Shown piece by piece: positions 49,877 through 59,672 of a DNA stretch of 64,000 bases. The position numbers and the translations under genes are program-made. Origin of the DNA: Aurantiochytrium sp. KH105 (taxonomy: Eukaryota; Sar; Bigyra; Thraustochytrida; Thraustochytriidae). Below the pieces are notes generated by a model. It saw nothing but the letters and a program-made list of their open reading frames with translations. It did no database searches and was not told the DNA's origin. The first letter of the stretch is position 1. Each line of letters opens with the position of its first letter. The DNA lies in the NCBI GenBank assembly GCA_003116975.1, contig BGKB01000016.1:499127-563126 (forward strand), given 5' to 3'.

Positions 49877-50797
49877 CAAAGGAAAAAATGGGAGCAGGGG
49901 AAAGAAGAAGATTTTGGAAATAAGATAGTATAGCTCTGATGCTGCAGCCAGCCACAGGCTAGTGGCACGGGACCGCGGTTCGCTTCGCTCAGCATTGCTC
50001 GGCCTGCGCTTTTTGCCTGCGCTTTTCCTGCGTCCGCCCGCTGGCCTGCCGCTGCTCACCGCGACGCCGCCGAAAGCGGGAGCGGGCCTCCCCCGGAAAT
50101 GTCGAAAGGAAACGAAACAAACCGAAACGAAAACATGCCGCGCTGCATGATCATCGTGGCGGTCGATCGGCCCAGATTCTCGCCTCTGCTCTGTACCTTT
50201 CGCCCGGCCGACCAGAGGCGACTGTCATGGCGATTCGAAAGGCCAATCATCTATCCTGGCCGGCCTGCCCTGGCTTGCCTGACTTTCTTTCCTTCTTTCT
50301 TTTTCATCGTAAACTTGACACGGCGGCACGAAGAGTGGCACGTGCCGCGACAGGGTGTGCGCGGGCGCAGCCTTGAGCCCGCCGGCCGGACGGCGGCCTG
50401 GATGGCCCACGCCAGCCACTGCCTGCGCGCCGCGGCCAGCCATCAGCGGTGAGCTTTTGCAACAGCCCTCGCCCCGACCTCAAGATGAGACGAGACGCGC
50501 GGGATCTCGCTTGCATGGATTTGGCTGACGACGACAATTGCTTGCTTGTGCTTGCTTGGGCTTTTTTGGCTTTTGTTGGTCAGAATAAGCTGGTCGGTTG
50601 TAGCTCGAGCAAGCTGCGCGCGAGCGAGCTTCGTCCGCCAGCCCTCTCCGCCCGAGCGTCGGAGCTCCCGTCATGGCGTTCTCGCGCCCTGCGCCTGCGA
50701 GCGCTCAGCCCGTGAGGACTGCGGCGCGAGCGAATCGAATCGGAGGATCAATCAACTATTGCAATCGATCCGCCAAGGCGCCGCTTGCTTGCATCGC

Positions 50798-50828
50798 CCG
50801 ACCGACCGACCGACCGACCGACCGACCA
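50798..50828 (+). repeat. (GACC)n tetranucleotide repeat
   Basis: Seven CCGA/GACC units, the reverse complement of the GGTC tract at 41325-41362. Confidence 0.85.
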
Positions 50829-52066
50829 ATTGATTCAAACGAAATTGCTTGGTCACCCGGGAGACCGGCCGAGCGACCCGCCGGCTGACGTACGTGGCCA
50901 GACCGCGCCGGCCCAGACCGGCCCCGCCTCGCCTCAAGGATGGTCTTCGAGAGGCCGCGATCGACGGGCGGGAGAGAGATATGTGGCTCGAAGATGGCTG
51001 ACGAGGCTGCTTGCAGCGGCGACCGACCGCGTGAGGCTCGCGCCAGTTAGGCCAAGAGGCCCGGTGGGAAGAAAAGAAGAATGATTGAAAGAATGAATGA
51101 CTGAATGAATGTATGAGAGGGTGAAAGAGGGATTGGTGGAGAGAAAAGGGGAGGTTGAGGAAAAATAAACGAGCTTCTCTCTTGACGAGCTTCTCTCTCT
51201 CCCCCCCCCCTCGCTTGCGCTGCTGAGGCGTACGGGGCGCTTCGGCCGGGAGAGAGGCGCTCGGGCGCGATCACGGCGCGCCGCTCGCGCCTCTCCTCGC
51301 CGGGCGCGATCGCTCGCTCGTAAAAACAAAGGAAACGGGGAAAAGAAAGAATGCGAAGCGGGGCGGCCCGTGCGCGCCGCTCCGGACCGGCTGGCGGCTG
51401 TGGGGGTGAAAGACGCGGCGGAAGGAAGCTGAGGAATGCAGAGATGTGGGAATGGTGTGGGGAAGAGGGGGGGAGGGAAGGAAAAAGGGAAATGAGGAAG
51501 ATGCACACGCAGGCAGAAAGAAAAGAAAAAAAGAATGCAAAGAAAAGAAAGAAAGAAAGGCAGGAGGAGGTGAGCAAGTCCGTGCGGCCCGGCCAGCGTG
51601 CGCGTGCGTGCGTGCGAGCGTGCGTGGCTGGCGAGGCGAGGCGAGGCGAGGCGGGGCGCGTCGCAGGCTGCGTGGCTGGCTGGCCGTGGTCGCGCGCGCG
51701 GGCTGCGCGACCCGAGGCCGAGTGAATCGAGCGGCGAGCGCACCGCTGCGTGGAGCGCTGGAAGGTCTCGCGCATGGAAAAAAACAAAACAAAACAAAAA
51801 CATTTTTCTTTCCTCTTCTGTTTGAACTTTGAACTTTGAAATTTGGAATTCGAATTTGAATGCGAACAGAAAGGGCGGAGAGAAGGGGAAAAAGGTAGTG
51901 CGGCAAGTGGAAAGTAAGGCGCGCGGAAGTCGGGAATGCGCACGAGACAAGGTGGAAGAAAGAGGGAAATGGAGGCCGCAAGTCTCGCGATGTTCGCGTG
52001 CGCGAGGCGACAATCACCAATCGAGGGCGGGGCCGCCAGCAGGCAGGCTCGCTCAGACACGCAGGC

Positions 52067-52130
52067 TCGCTTCGCTTCGCTTCGCACCGCTTCGCATCGC
52101 ATCGCATCGCATCGCATCGCATCGCATTGC
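52067..52130 (+). repeat. Pentanucleotide tract TTCGC then ATCGC
   Basis: TTCGC units grade into seven ATCGC units. On the minus strand these are GCGAA and GCGAT, the same family as the decamer at 47421-47518 but inverted. Confidence 0.9.
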
Positions 52131-53286
52131 GCGCGCGGGCAGCGCAGCCGCGACGCCCTCCCCTCCCCCTACCACCACCCTCTCCCCCGCGCGGACGCGG
52201 CGGCAGACCCGTGCTGGGCTCGCTTTGCTTGCGCGCGGCTTCGATTCAAACTGCTGCGTCGATCCTGCATCGCGCCGCAGCGCCACGCCACGCCACGAGC
52301 CAGGCCCGGCCTCGCGCCAGAAACCCCGCTCCAGACAGACAGGCAGGCAGGCAGGCCGGCCGGCCGCTCGCTCGCGCGCTCAAGGCCCGCCGCGCGGCGC
52401 GAGGTCGGCGGGCGGCTCGGGTTTCTCGCGGCGCGAGATCCGAGCCAAGCTCGAGCCCAAGCCCACCCACCCACGCACCCCAGCCAAGGAGGGCGTCAAC
52501 TTACCCAGCAAGCGCAAGCGACGGCGACGCCACCCGCGACGGCGACAGCGAGCGCGCGGACTGCTCCGCTCGGCCTGGCTCAGCTCAGCCTAGCCCCGGC
52601 CAGCGCAGGCCGAAAGCAGCGTCGAAGCGAGCGAGGCCTGGAAGCGAGGCGCGAGTAGCGGAAGCGCGCACGTGCGACTCGCCTACTACGACTCGCACCC
52701 GCGAGCGAGCGAGCGAGCGAGCACGCGAGGGCGGCCAAGCGTCCGCGGGCCGGGTTGGGTTCGCTGCGCTTTTGCTTCCCGCTCCTCGCCCCCGCGCCCG
52801 TCCGCCGTTCGTTCGTTCGTTCATTCATTCATTCATTCGTCCTGCGCACAGGAGTGAGTCGCGGTGAGCTAGCTTAGCTAGCGAGCTCAGCATCGTCAGC
52901 GTCGAGGGCAGCAATAGCAGCAGCAACAGCAGCGGCAGTATCACCGTCTAAAAGGTAGGCGAGGCCAGGCACGAAGAGCAGGCGCAGGGAGAGACCCCGC
53001 GCCGCGCAGGACTGCGCAGCAGCTAGGCGGCGAGCTCGAGCCCAAGGGAGGGCTCGGGCGATAGACGGATCACGCGAGATCCAGGCCACGGCACCGCACG
53101 CATACACGCATACACGCGCTGCCGAGACGCCAGACCAGCCAAGACAAACCAAGACAAGCCAAGACAAACCACACCAACTAGGTTAGCGTCCGGAGGGTAA
53201 AGCCAAAGAGTCGAAGTCGAGGCCGAAATAAGACGAGACTTGACCCCGCGACGGCCACGTGCCTGCACGGAGTCGACGCCAGGACA

Positions 53287-53334
53287 AGTCTAGTCTAGTC
53301 TAGTCTAGTCTATTCTCGTCTCGTCTCGTCTCGA
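53287..53334 (+). repeat. (TAGTC)n followed by (TCTCG)n
   Basis: Five AGTCT-type units pass through a mutated unit into about four CTCGT units. It reads as one pentamer changing by point substitution. Confidence 0.85.
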
Positions 53335-54542
53335 CGTGCGCCCGCATACCAGGCACGCACAGCCGAGTTGAGCTGTAGCTCGACCGACCTCCTCCGTCGC
53401 AGCGAGGGAGCGGCGCAAAAGCCGCAAGTCAGTCATTCCCGGACTGGCATCGACAGCGCTCGAAGGCATCGATCGTATTACTTCTGCACAGCGTTTGGAT
53501 CAGGAAACAAGCACGACGCGAAGGCGTTAAGCCCGGGACAGACCAGAAACCACCCGCGCACGCTCGGCGTCCGCCACCCGCAAGGGCTGGCACAGCCGCG
53601 AGCGCGCAGGCCGCGACCCAAGGGAGGGCGCGGCAGCGGAGGGCGACCAGGGTCGTGCATGCGAGCACGTCCCGGCAGCCCAGCCCAGGTCAAGCCAGCC
53701 GAGCAATCGTCACACAAGCCAGCCAGCCAGCCAGCCAGACGGACGGCCGGCCGGCCGGCCAAAGCTAGCCCGCTACCTCGCTAGCTGCTAGCAGTCCAGC
53801 GCCAGCACCAGCTTGCCCGCGTCGCGCTCGAACGCGAGAGCGAAAAGCGAGCAAGTGCACGCACAGCGCGTGGCATCGTGCGTGTCGTCGCACGTCTCCT
53901 TTTCCCTTTCCTTTTCCCTTTCCTTTTCCTTTGACCGCGTCGTTTGTCGAGAGCCTCGCCGCGTCCCGACCCCTCGGACCGCAAGGCGAGCGAAGGGTCG
54001 AGAGAGAGAGAGAGCAGCAGCGAGGGCCGGCGTGCACGCGCGCAAGCGTTCGCAAGAAAGAGGCGCGGCAGGCGGTCGGAAAGTCGGAAAATCGTCGCGG
54101 CGCACTGTGTCTGTCGTGTCGAGTCGTCTCCGATCGGTCAGTAGCAAGGCAAGGAGGACAGGAGAGGAGAGGAGAGGACAGAAGAGGAGGTCGCCTCAAG
54201 TCAGCTCGCTCGCGCAGATACAGAGCCAGATAGGCCGCGACTCGCGCAGTGCTGCGCTGTGCTGTCAGTCCAAGCCAATCCAAGCCAAGCAGGAGCGAGC
54301 GAGCGAGCGAGAGAGAGAGAGAGAGAGGCTTGAAAGACCCGCCGGCTCACAGTGAGTCAAACGATCAATCGGAAAGGGAGAAAAAGAAAAGAAAAGAAAA
54401 GAAAAAGATCAGCAGCAGCAGCGTACAAGAAGAACAGCAACAACAAAGCAAGCGCTCGGCGGCACTTCTCGTACGCACGCTCGTACGCACGCACGCACGC
54501 CGCAAGTCCCGAGCGGCCTGGACGTCAGGGCTGGCGTTGCGT

Positions 54543-54584
54543 AGCGAAGCGAAGCAAAGCGAAGCAAAGCGAAGCAAAGCGAAC
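54543..54584 (+). repeat. 10-bp tandem repeat GAAGCAAAGC
   Basis: Three full units plus flanking GAAGC; related to the GATGC/GAAGC decamer at 47421-47518. Confidence 0.85.
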
Positions 54585-56271
54585 GAGCAAGCAAGCTTGA
54601 AAAGAGAGACAGAGAAAACAGAGAAGAACAGGAAACAGAGAGAGAGGAAGAAAAGTCAGGTACGCCGCGTCCGCCTCCTTGGCGAGCAAGCGAGCGGGCG
54701 AGCAAGCAAATAAGCAAGCGCTTCCACGTTTGGCGGCAGCGTGCGCAGCGAGAGCGCTGTGCCTGTCTGCCTCTGCCCGCCCGCCTGTCTGCCTGCACTA
54801 GCCAGCGAACGAGCGAGAAGCTCCCGCGGGACTCTGCGCGGCGAGAAGCCGGCCAGACAGGAGTCCATTTTCGCGCCTCGGTCTTCCAGCGCCAATCTTG
54901 CTCCCAAAGAAATAAGCAGCATCGCCAGAAGTGGATTCTCGTCCACCGGTGCGTTGGTTGACTGATCGATTGATACGTCGCGTCCTCCCGCGGCCGGCCC
55001 CGAGATCGGAGGTCGACGCCAGCAAGCGCCAGCGCCCACGAGCCGGCTCGAGGCGCGCTGCGTTTGGGCCCAGACAAAGGACCCAAAGCCCTTTGCTTCG
55101 GGACACGGCCTGCACGCGCGTGCGTGCGAGCGGACGAGCGTCTTGCTTGGTTCCGCTTCCTTCTCGCGCATCGATAGGACCCGGTGGACAAGGTTTTCCG
55201 AACACCGCGAACGTGCATCCCCTCTGTTCCGACAGTTCCGCAACGAACGAAGACGCGCGCTTAAATTTGCGCAACAAGGTAAGTCTACTTGCCCCTCCCT
55301 CCCTCCCTTTAATCATCCATCCATCCATTCATCCTTGCGTGCGTGCGTGCGTACGGGCGGACGTGCAGGCGGCCAGGTTAGCGGGCAGTCTCGCGACGCC
55401 ACCTCGGTGGCCCGCATGGCGAAAGAAAGAAGGAAAGAAACCATGAGCCGTCTGCCCTGCCCGTCTCTTCCTCCGGTCGCGCGTCAGTCATATTGCATCG
55501 CCCTCGAGTCCATTCTGCGAAAGCAAAAAGGAAAACAATATGGCAGAGCCGTCGCCGGCATGGACGTGCGTGCCTGGTGGCCTCTAGCGCAGCGGCGGGG
55601 AAGCCAGGCCAGCATTCCTCGAGACCGTCTCTCCATGAAGATGGACGGACGCTAAAGCGAGATATGCATGCAAGGCAAGGCAGGGAAAAGGGGGGCTTCC
55701 TGTCGTCGCATCATATCCCTTCCCCCCTTTTCAAGTGAGACGAACAACGTCAGGTGTGGGGCTTGGATCCTTGTTTGGAACAAAAGAAATAGGAGGGCGA
55801 AATGGATCACTCTTGCTGGCTTGCGACAGAAATGTCTGCATTCAAAACAACAACAAAAGTACTGACTGACGCACGCTTTTGACATGATTGCACAGATTAC
55901 AGTGAAGAAAAGCGCAACAAAAGCGTGTTGATCGATCCACTAATTGATCACCCGTTGAAACGATCCCTCTTCTTCCTCCGTCCGTCTTCCAAGCGTCAGC
56001 AAAAAAATCCAACCAAGGCAGAACGGCTTTGCGTGCTTGCTTGATCAATTGATCAATTGTTGTCTGGATCTCCAAGCGCAGCAAGGGGGGGGGAGCTTCC
56101 TTCAACCTCGGTCGGTCGGCAGGCCGGCCAGGCAAAACAGACAAAAGAGACAGAGCCGGCGCGGCCCATTTTAATTGTGGCGTGCGTCTTGTGGCCGGCG
56201 TTTCTTGCCATCGCTCAGTGGTGCACCAAGAGTCACGCCTCCGATAGGGTCCCATCTTCGTCCTCACCAAC

Positions 56272-56310
56272 TGGCTAGCTAGCTTGCTAGCTAGCTAGCT
56301 AGCTAGCTGG
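56272..56310. repeat. (CTAG)n self-complementary repeat
   Basis: Tandem GCTA units, interrupted once by TTG, palindromic in every register, about 165 bases upstream of the next gene's ATG. Confidence 0.85.
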
Positions 56311-56473
56311 CCAACAGCACAGCTTGCGGCCCCAGATCCGCAATCTACTCTTCAGGAGAACAACAAGTAAGCAACAAGACAAGCCGACCGAAGCTACAAG
56401 CGTCTGGACGGCCCAATTCGTCGAGGGTATATCTGCTCGTTGCTGTTGAACGTTTGGGCGAGCTTGCCCGCCG

Positions 56474-58564
56474 ATGCTGTTGACCGCACCGCGTCCCATC
56501 CGAGAAGACTTTGCAGCGTGGGGGGCCACGGCAGCAAACACCATCAAAGACGGGTTTGACCGCAGCGAGCGCGGCGGTGGGCGTACTCGTACGCCCGCCG
56601 CCGCCTCCAGCGGCGAACGATCAGAATCCGAAGAAGCGCACATACGCCAAGCAAATCAGCAGGTCTCCGAGATTCCAGGTCATAGCCACTTTCAGCAGCA
56701 GGGTCGGCGCCGGCCCATTCATCACCCACACCATCACCACCAACACCACAATCTCCACCAACACCATCATGACCACGCAGGCTTGCTGACCAGCGACCTT
56801 GATGCAGCCTCATCAGCACCATTGCCGTCTCATCACATGACCCCACACGCCCCCTCGTCGCCACCGCCGCCGCCACCGCCGCCGCCGCTATCAGACCGAG
56901 GAATAGGGGCCACTGCTGTATCGGGCGGATCCTCTTCCTTTGAAGACCACCGGCAGCAGCAGCAGCAGCAGCAGCAGCAGACGGAACCCCTCGTGTCCCC
57001 ACGCCAAGACATCGACACAGAAGACATGACCGCCAAAGAAGCAAACTGGTTCCTCGACGCCCTCGAATCCTATCATAGGGACCAGCTCACCCCTGCAGAG
57101 CGCAGCGACCTGGAAAATTGGGCTCTTCGGGACAAAGCCAAGCACCGTCACGCAGTGCTCTTTGAGGATGACCTCAACTTTCTGATCCGAGGGAACCAAC
57201 GTCTCTTGTTCGATGCCACCGCCTTCTCACAAGCCTTTTCCCGAAGCAGCACCTGCAATGGCGATCGCCGAGTCTTCATGCTCCGTGAAGCAACCAAGAT
57301 GGTCTTGCAAGCTTACCGCACCAGTCGCGAAAATGCGCCGCCCAAAAGTTGCATCTGGTCTGCTCTCATGACTAGACTCTATCGCTTCTTGGTCAAGTCC
57401 AATGTCCAAAATGTGGAAATCGTCGAGCGCGTTGACGGCGTCAAACACAAAGAGTCGACGCTCCTTTTGCAGGGATACCATATTTCCAGAAGCAACTTCA
57501 CCAAGCTCGCGCGCCAAATCTGGACTCGCATGGAGGCCGCCGAGAGTTCCGGTGCCGAAGTCGACGTTGACGTCGATGCTGATTTCGACGCCGAAGTCGA
57601 AGCCGATCAGGACACGGATGGCAATACGCCTGGCCACGACAGTCATGCTTCCAGCCACAGCGCGCAGGCACAAAACGTGCCCGTCCCTTCGGCGCTCAGC
57701 ACGCAGGCACGCTTCGGCTCGTCCGGGGCTTCGTCCATGGGATCTGCCATGTCCTCCATGTCTTCCTCATCCTCCTCGGCGGTCTCTGCTGCCGTGGGCA
57801 CGGCGGTAGGTACGGGTACAGGCGCGCGTGCGCGCACGGCACGTCCTCCGCCGCTTTCCATGGGAGCCACAGCAAGGTCTACGATGACGGCCTCGTCACC
57901 ATCGTCCTCTTCTTCTTCCTCCTCCTCTTCCCCCTATGGCCATGTCAACAAGAAACGTGCGCTGTCCAGAAAGAGGCCCGCATCTGCGCTGAGTCCTTCG
58001 AACGCAAAGTCGCCGCGCCCTGCGTCCGAGTCGCCAGCTTCCATCCGCAAACACCGTGCGCAAGGAGCTAGGGTCAAGGATCGACGTGGAAGCGCGCCGC
58101 CCAACTACCACACAGGCATGATGGATTTGAGCTCCTCCTCCTCGTCATCGTCTTCCTCGTTCATTGATCGTGGCATGTCGCACGCTTCTATTGGACAGGC
58201 AAGCTATCCTGGTGTGCCTGAGTCAGCTGTGCCCCGGACAGCCTCGCTTGATCTCATGAAGGAAGATGAACAGGGCCACTTCAATTCTACGATGGCGCAC
58301 CAGCATTCGCACCAGCCTCATGACCTCGTCTTTCGTCAACAGGTCCCAGCTACCCACGACGAAGACAGTGATGGCAACTCTGAGATTGAACGTGACGAGG
58401 CCGATGATTCCAAGATTCCCACGTACACTTCGTCCTCAGCGCCAGCAGGTCCAGCGTCTTCGAGCTCGCCCAAAGGACTTGAATCGCCTTCGGCGCACCA
58501 CACTCAGGTCCCTGGCTCTGCGCACTTTTCTCACCACCATCACTCTTCGCGTAGAAATCAGTAA
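56474..58564 (+). CDS. Low-complexity, putative nuclear regulatory protein
   Basis: A 696-residue protein I do not recognise. The N-terminal ~180 residues are disordered, with a His-rich stretch (about 83-106), a run of nine Pro (about 131-139) and a run of nine Gln (CAG repeat, near 56956-56982). A central ~180-residue region (about 185-365) looks folded: ANWFLDALESYHRDQLTPAE, NFLIRGNQRLLFDATAFSQAF, then TKLARQIWTRM. An acidic Asp/Val repeat follows (about 368-390). The rest is Ser-rich with a basic patch (HVNKKRALSRKRPAS) that could be a nuclear localisation signal, and a His-rich tail. The composition resembles transcriptional regulators, but no DNA-binding domain is visible. The ATG at 56474 has a poor context (C at -3) but is the only Met before the folded region apart from one within the low-complexity part. 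Confidence 0.65.
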   Translation: MLLTAPRPIREDFAAWGATAANTIKDGFDRSERGGGRTRTPAAASSGERSESEEAHIRQANQQVSEIPGHSHFQQQGRRRPIHHPHHHHQHHNLHQHHHDHAGLLTSDLDAASSAPLPSHHMTPHAPSSPPPPPPPPPLSDRGIGATAVSGGSSSFEDHRQQQQQQQQQTEPLVSPRQDIDTEDMTAKEANWFLDALESYHRDQLTPAERSDLENWALRDKAKHRHAVLFEDDLNFLIRGNQRLLFDATAFSQAFSRSSTCNGDRRVFMLREATKMVLQAYRTSRENAPPKSCIWSALMTRLYRFLVKSNVQNVEIVERVDGVKHKESTLLLQGYHISRSNFTKLARQIWTRMEAAESSGAEVDVDVDADFDAEVEADQDTDGNTPGHDSHASSHSAQAQNVPVPSALSTQARFGSSGASSMGSAMSSMSSSSSSAVSAAVGTAVGTGTGARARTARPPPLSMGATARSTMTASSPSSSSSSSSSSPYGHVNKKRALSRKRPASALSPSNAKSPRPASESPASIRKHRAQGARVKDRRGSAPPNYHTGMMDLSSSSSSSSSSFIDRGMSHASIGQASYPGVPESAVPRTASLDLMKEDEQGHFNSTMAHQHSHQPHDLVFRQQVPATHDEDSDGNSEIERDEADDSKIPTYTSSSAPAGPASSSSPKGLESPSAHHTQVPGSAHFSHHHHSSRRNQ

Positions 58565-59672
58565 TCTTTCTACGCCTGCCGGCCACCTCGCCAGCCAGCT
58601 AGCCAGCTGGCCAGTATTGGCTTTTCAAGAGTCCGCACTTCACGAACCTTTCTTTCTTTCTTTCAACCAACCGATCAATCTACTTTCCTACAAGTCTCAC
58701 GCACGCGCGCACATCACGCAAGCAAGCAAGCAAGCAAAGCACAACTTACCCCTCGCATGAACGACATGCCTCCGAGACCCCGCCTTCAAGACAGACTGAC
58801 CCCGATCGACCGACCCATCGATCCAAAGACCAAGTTTTTGAGATGATAAACAGCAAACACGACGCGACGCGGATCGCAAGGTGCCACACGTTATGGCTTA
58901 GACCTTCGCGCTCCAGATGATGACAGATGATGACTACCACTCGACACGCAAAGCCTCGGCAAGCAAAGCTTTTCTCTCGCGCATTCGTTCTCGCAAACAT
59001 CGATTGTGCTTCTGACCTTCTAGAATGATTATGATCATATGTGCCTGCCAGCGATTCACATGCCCTTGACCCTCCTTGGACTCTCGCCTTCAATCTCCGA
59101 GCGTGATTCGTTCGTCGTTGCGCTGCATGAGGCGAGTCAAAGTGTTTTGCAAGCATCTTTTTCCATACCATACATACTCTGGTTTACGTACTGACATAAA
59201 ACCGACATATCATATCCACCATCCGTCTCGCTCTTTCACTTGCATCATCCGGCTCTCCGCTCTGAACTCCGGCTACGATGGCGAGTAGGTCTGCGAAAAC
59301 GAGACTGCCATAGCTCGTCCACCCTCACTCACATGTCAATCTCCTCTCTTTTTTTCCACGCGTGGAACTTGTTCTTTTACCATCCAGCTCAACATGCGGT
59401 GACAGTGAATGAAAGACACTCACTTCAGTAATCTCGGCAGCCCTCTCTGCCCTCGCAACGGACGATACTTTGTTAGTATAGGCTAATGCAAAGACGGGAA
59501 GAGCTCGCGGCGCGCTCCGACGGTGGGCGGCCCGGGGCCGCGAGTCCCAGACGGACAGGCGGAGCCGTGCGCGTACGCGTGGACGAACGAGCCTCGCGTG
59601 CTTCTTCTACGCACGTCGGCCGCCTTCGGGCTCGAGACAAAGCAAAACGCGCTCATCTCGAGCAAAACCGAG
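58565..59672. other. Intergenic between the low-complexity and CPLANE1-like genes
   Basis: No gene supported. Short GCCA/GCTA runs lie just after 58580, CTTT at about 58650, GCAA at about 58717-58736. The frame of the next gene is open from 59487 after an in-frame TAA at 59484-59486, without an ATG before 59673, so an upstream exon is possible. Confidence 0.45.

Larger units (their letters stand above)
44837..56473. other. 11.6 kb repeat-rich stretch without a convincing gene
   Basis: Many frames are open on both strands, but they overlap one another, consist of Arg/Ala/Ser/Pro or repeat-encoded peptides, and show no domain. The stretch holds dozens of short tandem repeats, including CTGC (44968-45013), GAAA (45598-45647), the GATGC/GAAGC decamer (47421-47518), ATGCATGG (about 48535-48585), TTTGG (about 49142-49170), AAAAG (49823-49876), GACC (50798-50828), GCATC (52067-52130), TAGTC/TCTCG (53287-53334), CCCTTT/CCTTTT (about 53897-53935) and GAAGCAAAGC (54543-54584). 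Four near-palindromes sit at 46457-46547. Part of the right end may be the 5' UTR or promoter of the gene at 56474. A non-coding RNA gene cannot be excluded by eye. Confidence 0.5.

Noticed and set aside
50934-52867. Several overlapping openings of 280-360 codons on both strands
   Set aside because: They overlap each other in different frames, cross the GCATC and GCAAG tracts, and have low-complexity composition.
44837-56473. Regional centromere
   Set aside because: Size would fit, but the stretch is GC-rich and lacks one dominant satellite; sequence alone gives no support.
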